Under the pieces are notes generated by a model, which saw only the letters and a list, made by a program, of their open reading frames with translations, did not search any database and had not been told where the DNA came from. DNA of 64,000 nucleotides, taken from assembly GCA_049116315.1 (NCBI GenBank), contig JAGDZD010000001.1, forward strand, positions 299,906-363,905. The letters are read 5' to 3'. This DNA comes from Thalassobius sp049116315 (GTDB lineage: Bacteria > Pseudomonadota > Alphaproteobacteria > Rhodobacterales > Rhodobacteraceae). The translations under genes were made by a program, and so were the position numbers. Numbering within the stretch: the stretch's first letter is position 1; each line of letters starts with the position of its first letter. This document shows positions 44,342 to 52,480 of this stretch, one piece after another.

Positions 44342-45343
44342 ATGCCTGAACAACTGCTCTATGCGGTCGAAGTCACCCTAAACGGCTTGATGGCTGGCGT
44401 GCTTTACGCGCTCGTCGCGCTGGGATTTGTCCTGATCTACAAGGCATCAGGCATCTTTAACTATGCGCAAGGTGTTATGGCTTTGTTTGCTGCGTTGACA
44501 CTGGTGGGCATCATGGAAGGTCAGGTGCCTTTCGCCCATCTGATCAATGCCGTCTTGGGGACGGAAATTCACCACTTTGGCTGGCATGTGAATGCCTTTG
44601 TCGCGATCCTTTTGACGATGGTCGTCATGGTGTTGCTGGCCTTTTGCGTGCAGAAATTTGTCTTTAGGCATCTGGTTGGGCAAGAGCCGATCATCCTGTT
44701 CATGGCAACCATTGGTCTGGCCTATTTCATGGAAGGTTTTGGCGACATCATGTGGGGCGCCGAGATCAAAAAGCTTGATGTTGGTTTGCCACAAGGTGGC
44801 AGTTTCTGGATCGAAGAAAACACCCAGTGGCTCGGCTTTGGCAACGACCGGTTCTACGGCTTCTTTATCGACCAGCTGGACATTATCGCGACGGGGATCG
44901 CCGCGGTTCTGGTGTTGGTGCTGATCTTGTTCAGCCAATACACCAAGCAAGGCCGTGCCATGCGCGCTGTGGCGGATGATCACCAAGCTGCGCTGTCCGT
45001 TGGGATCAGCCTGAACTTTATCTGGGTGATGGTGTGGTCGCTGGCTGGATTTGTGGCCTTGGTCGCTGGCATCATGTGGGGCGCTAAGTCTGGGGTTCAA
45101 TTCTCACTATCGTTGATCGCTTTGAAAGCGTTGCCCGTGTTGATGCTTGGCGGCTTTACATCGATCCCGGGTGCGATTGTCGGTGGGTTGATTATCGGCG
45201 TTGGGGAAAAACTGTTTGAATTCACCATCGGCTCGATGATCGGCGGCGCCACCGAAAACTGGTTCGCCTATGTGCTTGCCCTGGTGTTCTTGGTGTTCCG
45301 CCCGCAAGGCCTGTTTGGCGAAAAAATCATCGAGAGGGTGTGA
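44342..45343 (+). CDS. HAAT-type ABC importer permease (LivH-like)
   Basis: 333 residues with about eight or nine membrane helices and the LivH start pattern (LNGLMAGVLYALVALGFVLIYKASGIFNYAQG, in part) plus MRAVADDHQAALSVGI, the cytoplasmic coupling loop. Slightly longer than E. coli LivH (308). It pairs with the LivM-like permease at 45622. Its TGA overlaps the start of the next small membrane gene by one base. Confidence 0.94.
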   Translation: MPEQLLYAVEVTLNGLMAGVLYALVALGFVLIYKASGIFNYAQGVMALFAALTLVGIMEGQVPFAHLINAVLGTEIHHFGWHVNAFVAILLTMVVMVLLAFCVQKFVFRHLVGQEPIILFMATIGLAYFMEGFGDIMWGAEIKKLDVGLPQGGSFWIEENTQWLGFGNDRFYGFFIDQLDIIATGIAAVLVLVLILFSQYTKQGRAMRAVADDHQAALSVGISLNFIWVMVWSLAGFVALVAGIMWGAKSGVQFSLSLIALKALPVLMLGGFTSIPGAIVGGLIIGVGEKLFEFTIGSMIGGATENWFAYVLALVFLVFRPQGLFGEKIIERV

Positions 45344-45597
45344 TGCAGAAACTTCTCGCTGTGACAAACGTTGTGTCTTGGGCGTGCTTTTGGACCTTTG
45401 GGTATCTCACCCTCAGCGCCGAATGGGGCTCTGATCCACAGGTGCATCTAAGCTTGGTGTTGGTGTTTGCCAGCTTTGCGGTGGGGGTGTTCAGCTATCT
45501 GAACCTTGCCACATACGCCGAGCATTCAGGTTATGCGCCAACGCGCCAACTTGATCCAATTCTCCGTAACCGGGCGCAGTCCCAGCACCCGCTGTAA
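45343..45597 (+). CDS. Small two-helix membrane protein inside the importer operon
   Basis: 84 residues from ATG 45343, overlapping the permease stop by one base (a GTG three bases earlier is possible). Two hydrophobic helices (LLAVTNVVSWACFWTFGYL and LSLVLVFASFAVGVFSYLNL, each cited up to 20 residues) are followed by a polar C-terminus. I do not recognise a named family. Its position between the LivH- and LivM-like genes suggests an accessory importer subunit or assembly factor. Confidence 0.75.
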   Translation: MQKLLAVTNVVSWACFWTFGYLTLSAEWGSDPQVHLSLVLVFASFAVGVFSYLNLATYAEHSGYAPTRQLDPILRNRAQSQHPL

Positions 45598-45621
45598 CCA
45601 GCGACAGAAAGGAAAATAACC

Positions 45622-46698
45622 ATGTTCTATCGCGAAGCGGGTGATTTTAAGACCTCTTATCAAGACGATAACCAAACCTTCCCGATCAAGTTTGACCGGT
45701 ACCGGTATTACTTTGTTCTGCTGGTCGCCTTTGCTGTGATCCCTTTTATGGTCAATGACTATTGGGTGAACGCCATCTTTATGCCGTTCCTGATCTATTC
45801 GATTGCGGCCATCGGCTTGAACATCTTGGTGGGCTATTGCGGGCAGGTTTCGCTGGGGACGGGCGGCTTTATGGCCGTCGGCGCCTATGCGGTTTACAAA
45901 TTGATGACTGCCTTTCCAGAGGTGAGCATCTTTATCCATGTGCTTTTGGCGGGCGGCATTACAGCGTTTGTTGGCGTGCTGTTTGGATTGCCATCCTTGC
46001 GGATCAAAGGGTTCTATCTGGCGGTGGCGACACTGGCCGCGCAGTTCTTTTTGGTGTGGCTCTTTAATAAGGTTCCATGGTTTTACAACAACTCGGCATC
46101 GGGTCAGATCAATGCACCAGAGCGGACGCTGTTTGGCATCGCCGTCACTGGCCCCAACACCAGCGCTTGGGCGACCTATTTGTTCTGTCTGGTGTTTGTT
46201 ACGATTTCGGCTGTGATCGCGCGCAACCTGACGCGCGGCACCCAAGGGCGCAAATGGATGGCCATTCGCGATATGGATATTGCGGCGGAAATCATCGGTG
46301 TGGATCCACTGAAATCAAAGCTTAGCGCCTTTGCGGTCAGCTCGTTCTTCATTGGCATCTCAGGGGCGCTGTTCTTTGCAGTCTATCTTGGCGCGGCCGA
46401 AGTGGGCGAGGCCTTTGGCATCAGCAAATCGTTCCTGGTGCTGTTCATGATCATCATCGGTGGGCTTGGTTCGATCTTTGGATCCTTTGCTGGGGCGGCC
46501 TTCTTGGCGCTGTTGCCGGTGTTGCTGAAAAACGTGCTGGTTGGTTTGCTGGGCTGGCCCACGGACCTCGCCGCGCATCTGGAATTTGTTATCGTCGGCG
46601 GCTTGATCATCACGTTCCTGATTGTGGAACCGCATGGATTGGCGCAGCTTTGGCGTGTGGCCAAAGAGAAACTACGGCTATGGCCCTTCCCACACTAG
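45622..46698 (+). CDS. HAAT-type ABC importer permease (LivM-like)
   Basis: 358 residues with about ten membrane helices. The IGLNILVGYCGQVSLGTGGF segment and the coupling loop WMAIRDMDIAAEIIGVD are typical of LivM. A long N-terminal extension (about 30 polar residues) precedes the first helix. It forms the membrane channel with the LivH-like protein. A hairpin at 46713-46736 follows the gene. Confidence 0.94.
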   Translation: MFYREAGDFKTSYQDDNQTFPIKFDRYRYYFVLLVAFAVIPFMVNDYWVNAIFMPFLIYSIAAIGLNILVGYCGQVSLGTGGFMAVGAYAVYKLMTAFPEVSIFIHVLLAGGITAFVGVLFGLPSLRIKGFYLAVATLAAQFFLVWLFNKVPWFYNNSASGQINAPERTLFGIAVTGPNTSAWATYLFCLVFVTISAVIARNLTRGTQGRKWMAIRDMDIAAEIIGVDPLKSKLSAFAVSSFFIGISGALFFAVYLGAAEVGEAFGISKSFLVLFMIIIGGLGSIFGSFAGAAFLALLPVLLKNVLVGLLGWPTDLAAHLEFVIVGGLIITFLIVEPHGLAQLWRVAKEKLRLWPFPH

Positions 46699-46712
46699 GG
46701 TGGGGTCAAAGA

Positions 46713-46736
46713 ATGGGGTCCGAGGAGAAACCCCAT
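46713..46736 (+). promoter_or_regulatory. Intercistronic hairpin before the solute-binding-protein gene
   Basis: ATGGGGT and ACCCCAT form a perfect 7-base stem around a 10-base loop, 35 bases before the start of the binding-protein gene. No U-run follows. Likely an RNA-processing or stabilising stem. Confidence 0.5.
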
Positions 46737-46770
46737 ACATAATGAAATTACTTAGGGAGGAGACCCAAAG

Positions 46771-48054
46771 ATGAAGACCAAACTAATCACAGCAGCGTTG
46801 GCTGCTATGGTGGCGGCCGGACCTGCAATGGCAGACCTGGTCTTTCCATCGCTAAGCTACCGTACCGGTGCCTATGCGGCCGGCGGGATCCCTTTTGCGG
46901 ATGGGTATTCGGATTACTTCACGCTGCTGAACGAGCGTGACGGTGGCATCGGTGGCGTCAATGCCAAGGTGATCGAATGTGAAACAGCCTATAACACTGA
47001 AAAAGGTGTTGAGTGCTACGAGTCCACCAAAGGTGAAGGCGCGCTGATCTATCAACCTCTGTCCACTGGCATCACCTATCAGTTGATCCCCAAAGTGACC
47101 GCAGATGGCATTCCTTTGCACACCATGGGCTATGGCCGGACCTCTGCCAAAAACGGCAAAGTCTTTAGCCACGTCTTCAACTATCCTGCGAACTACTGGG
47201 ATGGTGCGTCGGGCGCTGTGAACTACCTGCTTGATATCAATGGTGGCGATCTGAAGGGGAAAAAGATTGCGCTGGTTTATCACAACTCTGCCTACGGCAA
47301 AGAGCCGATCCGCACCCTAGAAAACCTTGCACCGTTTCATGGTTTTGACCTCAGCCTTTTGGCTGTAGATCACCCCGGTCAGGAACAGAAATCGCAGTGG
47401 CTGCAAATCCGCCGCGAGCGTCCTGACTATGTCCTGATGTGGGGCTGGGGCGTGATGAACCAAGTTGCCATTCAAGAAGCGGCCAACATCCGTTTCCCAA
47501 TGGAAAACTTCATCGGTATCTGGTGGTCCGGTTCGGAAAACGATGTGTTGCCAGCAGGCGATGCGGCCAATGGCTACAAAGCTCTGACGTTCCACAACGT
47601 TGGTTCTGATTTCCCGCTCTTTGACGACATTCAGACACATGTTGTCGACAAGGGTCTGGCAGCTGGCGCTGGGGACCAGATCGGGACCGTCCTGTACAAC
47701 CGTGGCCTCTATGCCGCGATGCTGGCAGCTGAGGCTGTGAAAACCGCTCAGGAAATGCACGGCACAGCCGAAATCACCGCAGCGATGATGCGCGACGGTA
47801 TGGAAGCATTGGAAATCACCGAAGAAAAAATGGCAGGCCTTGGGCTGCCGAACTTTGGTCCGACATTCAACGTGTCCTGTGAAAACCACGGCGGTGACGC
47901 TTTGGTTGGTGTGACGCAGTGGGATGCAGCCGCCAAAAAGTGGTCGCTGATTTCTGACTATAAGCCAACCGACGGTATGGTTGTTGGGGCATTGATCGGC
48001 GCGGATAGCGCGGCTTATGCCAACGAAAACAACATCGCCGAGCGTTGTAACTAA
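46771..48054 (+). CDS. HAAT-type ABC importer solute-binding protein
   Basis: 427 residues. Signal peptide MKTKLITAALAAMVAAGPAMA (cut as AMA-DLVF; cited only in outline), then a periplasmic-binding-protein type I fold (FTLLNERDGGIGGVNAKVIECETAYN, in part; KKIALVYHNSAYGKEP). It captures the ligand in the periplasm for the LivHM-like channel. The binding-site residues do not tell the ligand, but flanking acid-CoA ligases favour an aromatic, fatty or branched acid over amino acids. GGGAGGAG precedes the start. Confidence 0.92.
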   Translation: MKTKLITAALAAMVAAGPAMADLVFPSLSYRTGAYAAGGIPFADGYSDYFTLLNERDGGIGGVNAKVIECETAYNTEKGVECYESTKGEGALIYQPLSTGITYQLIPKVTADGIPLHTMGYGRTSAKNGKVFSHVFNYPANYWDGASGAVNYLLDINGGDLKGKKIALVYHNSAYGKEPIRTLENLAPFHGFDLSLLAVDHPGQEQKSQWLQIRRERPDYVLMWGWGVMNQVAIQEAANIRFPMENFIGIWWSGSENDVLPAGDAANGYKALTFHNVGSDFPLFDDIQTHVVDKGLAAGAGDQIGTVLYNRGLYAAMLAAEAVKTAQEMHGTAEITAAMMRDGMEALEITEEKMAGLGLPNFGPTFNVSCENHGGDALVGVTQWDAAAKKWSLISDYKPTDGMVVGALIGADSAAYANENNIAERCN

Positions 48055-48062
48055 ATCCTTTT

Positions 48063-48088
48063 CCCCGGCTGGGTTACACCGGCCGGGG
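48063..48088 (+). promoter_or_regulatory. Intercistronic hairpin after the solute-binding-protein gene
   Basis: CCCCGGCTGG pairs with CCGGCCGGGG (one T-G wobble) over a 6-base loop, beginning nine bases after the stop. It has no clear U-run and lies between two genes of the same operon, so it probably limits read-through or protects the binding-protein message. Confidence 0.55.
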
Positions 48089-48115
48089 AGCTTCCACAGT
48101 TTGAAAGACACGACC

Positions 48116-48943
48116 ATGCTGGATGATGCCAAACAAACCCAAGATACTCTGCTAGAGGTGAACAACATTGAGGTGATCTACAACCATGTGATCCTTGTGT
48201 TGAAGGGCGTTAGTCTGAACGTGCCCAAAGGCGGTATCACCGCGTTATTGGGCGGCAATGGCGCCGGCAAAACCACAACCCTCAAGGCGATCTCGAACCT
48301 GCTGCATTCTGAACGTGGTCAAGTGACCAAAGGCAGCATCACCTATCGCGGGGATCTGATCCAAGATCTTGCGCCCGCGGATCTGGTGGACCGGGGCGTG
48401 ATCCAGGTAATGGAAGGTCGCCACTGTTTTGAGCACCTCACAGTCGAAGAAAACCTGCTGACCGGCGCCTATACGCGCAAGGACGGCAAGGGGGCTGTGC
48501 AGGCCGATCTTGAAATGGTTTATCAATATTTCCCACGCCTGAAAGAGCGTCGGCGCAGTCAGGCTGGCTATACCTCTGGCGGCGAACAGCAGATGGTTGC
48601 GATTGGTCGGGCCATCATGAGCCGTCCCGAGACCATCTTGCTAGACGAACCGTCAATGGGATTGGCGCCGCAATTGGTTGAAGAGATTTTCAACATTGTG
48701 AAAAGCCTTAACGAAAACGAAGGTGCCACCTTCTTGCTGGCCGAGCAAAACACCAACGTGGCGTTGAGGTTTGCAGATTACGGCTACATTCTGGAATCTG
48801 GACGCGTGGTGATGGACGGCCCAGCCGCCGAGCTGCGCGAGAACCCTGACGTGAAAGAATTCTATCTTGGTATGTCTGATGACGGACGCAAAAGTTTCCG
48901 TGACGTGCGGTCTTATCGCCGTCGCAAAAGGTGGTTGAGTTGA
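48116..48943 (+). CDS. HAAT-type ABC importer ATP-binding protein (LivF-like)
   Basis: 275 residues from ATG 48116. Walker A (GGNGAGKTTT), signature (TSGGEQQMVAIGRA) and Walker B (ILLDEPSMGLAP) are intact; the order and length fit LivF. It lacks a membrane segment. The C-terminal tail (GRKSFRDVRSYRRRKRW) is more basic than usual. It is the second ATPase of the importer. Confidence 0.94.
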   Translation: MLDDAKQTQDTLLEVNNIEVIYNHVILVLKGVSLNVPKGGITALLGGNGAGKTTTLKAISNLLHSERGQVTKGSITYRGDLIQDLAPADLVDRGVIQVMEGRHCFEHLTVEENLLTGAYTRKDGKGAVQADLEMVYQYFPRLKERRRSQAGYTSGGEQQMVAIGRAIMSRPETILLDEPSMGLAPQLVEEIFNIVKSLNENEGATFLLAEQNTNVALRFADYGYILESGRVVMDGPAAELRENPDVKEFYLGMSDDGRKSFRDVRSYRRRKRWLS

Positions 48944-49031
48944 TCACCTTTCCCCTTCGGGTGGCCGATGCCACCTATCCTATTTTAAGCGCCGGATATT
49001 TTGGCCGTCGCCTGTTCTGGAGAGTTCAGCC

Positions 49032-50252
49032 ATGAACGCATTCTTTGATGAGTTGGAAACCCGCAGCGCCGACGCGAGGGCCGCTGGATTGGCTGGGGTT
49101 TTGCCCCAGCAAATTGCGTTGGCGCAGTCGTTGCCGGGCTACGGGGGCGCTTTGTCCGAAACAGACGCCAGCAAAGTCACCACCATTGCTGACCTTGCGG
49201 CATTACCCGTTTTGCGCAAATCCGACTTGATCGATGCACAGGCCAAAGCCGGTCCTTTTGGGGGGCTGACGGGCCGTCCAGCCAGCGGATTTGCGCATGT
49301 GTTTCAATCCCCCGGACCAATTTATGAACCCGGCGGCGTTGACCATGACTGGTGGCGCATGGGGCGGTTCCTGCATGCCTGTGGATTCGGCAAAGAAGAT
49401 ATCGTTCAGAACTGCTTTGGGTATCACCTGACACCGGCAGGAATGATTTTTGAAAACGGCGCGCGCGCGGTGGGCTCAGCGGTGCTGCCTGCAGGCACCG
49501 GCCAAACCGAATTGCAAGCGCGTGCGGCCCACGATGTAGGCGTCACGGCTTACGCTGGCACGCCGGATTATCTTAAGGTGATCTTGGACAAAGCCGACAC
49601 GATGGGCCTGAAGTTGGGCATCACCAAAGCGGCGGTGGGGGGCGGTGCCTTGTTCCCCTCGTTGCGCAAAGAATACCAAGATCGCGGGATCGCTTGTCTT
49701 CAGTGCTATGCCACCGCGGATCTGGGCAGCATCGCGTATGAATCGGCGGCGATGGAAGGCATGATCGTTGATGAGGGCGTGATCGTAGAGATTGTGCGCC
49801 CCGGGACCGGCGATCCGGTTGCTCCGGGTGAGGTTGGGGAGGTTGTGGTCACAACGCTGAACCCTGATTATCCGCTGATCCGTTTTGCTACGGGCGATCT
49901 CAGCGCTGCTATGCCCGGTCACAGCCCCTGTGGACGCACCAATATGCGCATCATGGGGTGGATGGGCCGCGCCGATCAGACCACCAAAATCAAAGGCATG
50001 TTTGTCCGTCCCGAGCAGGTTGCACAGTTTGTCGCGCGTCACGACGATATCGTCAAAGCCCGTGTGATAGCCGGGCGCGAAGGTGAGATGGATGTGATGA
50101 CCGTGCAGGTCGAAACCGCATCAAACGACGCGTCAGCCTATGCGGCCTCGATTGTGGATGTGCTGAAATTGCGGGGCAAGGTTGAGCTGCTGAAACCCGG
50201 CGCATTGCCGAACGATGGAAAAGTTATCGAAGATCAACGCACATACGAGTAA
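49032..50252 (+). CDS. PaaK-like AMP-dependent acid-CoA ligase
   Basis: 406 residues. The gene resembles phenylacetate-CoA ligases: a short N-terminal domain, then VFQSPGPIYEPGG where the ATP-binding loop of the family would lie, YATADLGSIAYES and a C-terminal FATGDLSAAMPG...GRADQTTKIKGMFVRPEQV segment. The glycine-rich adenylation loop differs from canonical PaaK (SSGTTGKP) and may reduce or alter activity. It is preceded by 88 bases after the LivF-like gene and ends the block. It probably activates an aromatic acid. Confidence 0.85.
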   Translation: MNAFFDELETRSADARAAGLAGVLPQQIALAQSLPGYGGALSETDASKVTTIADLAALPVLRKSDLIDAQAKAGPFGGLTGRPASGFAHVFQSPGPIYEPGGVDHDWWRMGRFLHACGFGKEDIVQNCFGYHLTPAGMIFENGARAVGSAVLPAGTGQTELQARAAHDVGVTAYAGTPDYLKVILDKADTMGLKLGITKAAVGGGALFPSLRKEYQDRGIACLQCYATADLGSIAYESAAMEGMIVDEGVIVEIVRPGTGDPVAPGEVGEVVVTTLNPDYPLIRFATGDLSAAMPGHSPCGRTNMRIMGWMGRADQTTKIKGMFVRPEQVAQFVARHDDIVKARVIAGREGEMDVMTVQVETASNDASAYAASIVDVLKLRGKVELLKPGALPNDGKVIEDQRTYE

Positions 50253-50283
50253 GCTGATGAGCAGAACCTTTGGGAGGTCTGCT

Positions 50284-51900
50284 ATGTCACTGTTCAAAAG
50301 TCTGATTGCTGCTGTTGCCCTAAGTGTCTCGCCCCTATGTGGCGCGATCGCTGGGGACTTTGCATTGATACTGTCAAATAGGATCTATGAGGGCGCAGGT
50401 TCTGAACCTGAGGCAATTGCCGTTGCGCCCCTGCGCGATGCGTTTCGCAACGCCGGATACCAAGTCTTTGGCGGCGAAAGCTGGGATGTTCAACAGATGG
50501 GGCAGGAAGCGGCCCGATTTGACGCGGCGCTGCGCCGTGGCTCTGTTGATCGGGTTGTCGTGGTGGTTTCGGGTCGCGTGGCGGAAAGCACCACCGATCA
50601 ATGGCTTCTTGGGCGCTATGCGCGCGAAGTTTCCTATTTGAACGCGGGTCAGCAAGGTCTGTCTTTGACGGCGCTGGATAAGATGCTGGCGGCGTATCCC
50701 GGGCGTGCCCTGATGGTTGTGGCCCCAGCGATGCGCTCTCGTCAGGCCGTCGGATATGGGTTGACCACTGGCGCTGACGGGCTTGAACCCTCGCAGGGGG
50801 TGGCGTTGATGGTTGGGCCATCGAGTCTGGTCTTGCCCAGCCTGCGCACCCAAGTTTTACAGGCGGAATTCCCGATGGGCCAAGTCGCGCAATCGGCTCC
50901 GAACGGTTTAACCTATCGTGGCTACCTGCCGCTTGATTTGCCGCTGGGGGGCGGGCAGGCCCCTGTCGATCAGGGTGATTCCGCCTATTGGAGCGCGGCA
51001 CGTGATATCAACCTGTTGGAAGGGTACCGTGCTTACCTGAACCGGTTCCCAAATGGATTGTTCGCCGACGAAGCTCGACGTCAAATCGATGCCCTTGCAG
51101 ATGCACCGCGTCGCCAAGCCGAAGCGGCCGAGCAGGCGCTGAACCTGACCCGCAACGACAAGCGCCGCATCCAAAAGCGCCTGACACGGTTAGGGTTTGA
51201 TACCGCCGGGATCGACGGCATCTTTGGGCGGGGGTCGCGTGCCGCCATCACGCGGTACCAGCGCAGTCGTGGGTTTGAGGACACAGGATATCTGAACACT
51301 GAGGTGGTGGCCCGGATTGCCAGTGACGCTGCGCAACGCGAAGCGGAAGAGCGGGCGCGCCGCGAAGAGCTTGAGCGCGAAGATCGCCGATACTGGCAGC
51401 GCACCGGAGCGTCGGGGTTGGAAACGGATTTGCAGGCCTATCTCGACCGTTATCCTGACGGGCTGTTCGCGGATATCGCCAAAGAGCGCCTGCGTGGATT
51501 CGGCGTGACAGACCAAGAAATCCGTCGTGCATGGGCCCGCGCCGACCGCGAGAACACCCTCGAAGCGTATCAACGTTTTTCCAGTCGATATCCCGGCAGC
51601 TCTTTCACCGCCGAAGCTGACGCGCGAATCGCGCGCTTGCAGGCGGAAGCCGCGCAAGTTGCGCAACAGGCAGGCCGTGACCAAGCCGAAGAGCGCGCGG
51701 TGGCGGCCAATCCGGTTTCACGACTGCTGGTCGAGCGTGGCTTGGCAAAATCGGGATTTGATCCCGGACCGGTTGATGGCGTGTTTGATGACCAAAGCCG
51801 CGCGGCGTTGCGCAACTTTCAGCGCGACGAGGGAATGATCCCAACGGGCTTTGTCTCTCAGGCCACTATGCTGCGTCTGACGGTGCGCGCGGTACGCTAG
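50284..51900 (+). CDS. Secreted degenerate caspase-like protein with two peptidoglycan-binding domains
   Basis: 538 residues from ATG 50284 (GGGAGG eight bases upstream; the longer frame overlaps the ligase gene). Signal peptide about 1-22. Residues about 23-220 look like a caspase/metacaspase p20 fold (FALILSNRIYEG.., VDRVVVVVSGRV), but the usual His-Gly is replaced (SGR) and no catalytic Cys is visible. Then come three AYLxRYPxGxFAxxA-type repeats (near 255, 385 and 420) and two PG_binding_1 domains (about 284-342 and 478-535, each with GxDGxFGxxSRAAI-like cores). It is probably a cell-wall-associated scaffold. Confidence 0.85.
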   Translation: MSLFKSLIAAVALSVSPLCGAIAGDFALILSNRIYEGAGSEPEAIAVAPLRDAFRNAGYQVFGGESWDVQQMGQEAARFDAALRRGSVDRVVVVVSGRVAESTTDQWLLGRYAREVSYLNAGQQGLSLTALDKMLAAYPGRALMVVAPAMRSRQAVGYGLTTGADGLEPSQGVALMVGPSSLVLPSLRTQVLQAEFPMGQVAQSAPNGLTYRGYLPLDLPLGGGQAPVDQGDSAYWSAARDINLLEGYRAYLNRFPNGLFADEARRQIDALADAPRRQAEAAEQALNLTRNDKRRIQKRLTRLGFDTAGIDGIFGRGSRAAITRYQRSRGFEDTGYLNTEVVARIASDAAQREAEERARREELEREDRRYWQRTGASGLETDLQAYLDRYPDGLFADIAKERLRGFGVTDQEIRRAWARADRENTLEAYQRFSSRYPGSSFTAEADARIARLQAEAAQVAQQAGRDQAEERAVAANPVSRLLVERGLAKSGFDPGPVDGVFDDQSRAALRNFQRDEGMIPTGFVSQATMLRLTVRAVR

Positions 51901-51930
51901 CCACCCATCACAATGGGTCTGCCCAATATC

Positions 51931-51975
51931 GATGTCCCCAAGCTCTGAAAGGATGCTTGGGGGCGGGTCGACATC
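51931..51975. other. Structured intergenic element
   Basis: CCCCAAGC and GCTTGGGG form a perfect 8-base stem with an 11-base loop, and GATGTC/GACATC flank it as a second, outer stem across a bulge. It lies between the peptidoglycan-binding gene and rpmJ. There is no U-run, so it is not an obvious terminator. Confidence 0.4.
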
Positions 51976-52002
51976 TGGAGGGCGTTCAGAGACCTGACAA
52001 AG

Positions 52003-52037
52003 AAAAAGACCGCGCTGCGGGGCAGGGCGGTCTTTCA
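52003..52037. terminator. Terminator downstream of rpmJ
   Basis: AAAGACCGC and GCGGTCTTT arms around a 13-base loop, with A/T-rich flanks; placed to end rpmJ (minus strand) and possibly also the plus-strand gene. Confidence 0.7.
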
Positions 52038-52059
52038 AAATGCTCTCGTAAGCGACGTT

Positions 52060-52185
52060 TTAGCCTTGGCGGGCTTTGAAACGTGGCTGCGTTTTGTTGA
52101 TCACATAAACGCGGCCTTTACGGCGTACAACACGACAGTCGCGGTGACGCTGCTTCAGCGAGCGGAGTGAGTTCTTGACCTTCAT
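52060..52185 (-). CDS. rpmJ: 50S ribosomal protein L36 (zinc-free type)
   Basis: 41 residues from ATG 52185 with AAGGAGAAGG upstream. The sequence MKVKNSLRSLKQRHRDC, then RVVRRKGRVYVINK and TQPRFKARQG is L36. It has only one cysteine and thus lacks the C-x2-C-x12-C-x4-H zinc ribbon, that is, it is the C-minus paralogue type. It binds 23S rRNA at the base of the large subunit. Too short for general gene finders but unambiguous. Confidence 0.93.
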   Translation of the reverse strand: MKVKNSLRSLKQRHRDCRVVRRKGRVYVINKTQPRFKARQG

Positions 52186-52254
52186 GGGCCTTCTCCTTCT
52201 TCGCGGCGCGTCATTGCGCCTGGGTTACGGGTCGCCAGAATTGGCGAAGTAATA

Positions 52255-52329
52255 TGGTGGGCGGTACAAGGATCGAACTTGTGACCCCTTCGATGTCAAC
52301 GAAGTGCTCTACCGCTGAGCTAACCGCCC
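52255..52329 (-). tRNA. tRNA-Val (anticodon GAC)
   Basis: Minus-strand cloverleaf: acceptor GGGCGGT/ACCGCCC with discriminator A and encoded CCA; D-arm GCTCAGCGGTAGAGC; anticodon stem CTTCG/CGAAG with loop TTGACAT (GAC); T-arm ACAAG-TTCGATC-CTTGT. All arms pair. The 75 bases include the CCA end. Confidence 0.95.
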
Positions 52330-52480
52330 ATATTTGCCCCGGTTTAGGCCCTGCCCCCTAAAGAAAGGGGCGCGGGAGTCCGCGCCGGTCTGCGCTCTAT
52401 AAAAGGAGTCGGCGGGGGGATCAAGGGCTTTTGGTAACAAGAATTTTGCGGCTATGATGTTTCGGAACAAGGAGATGAGT

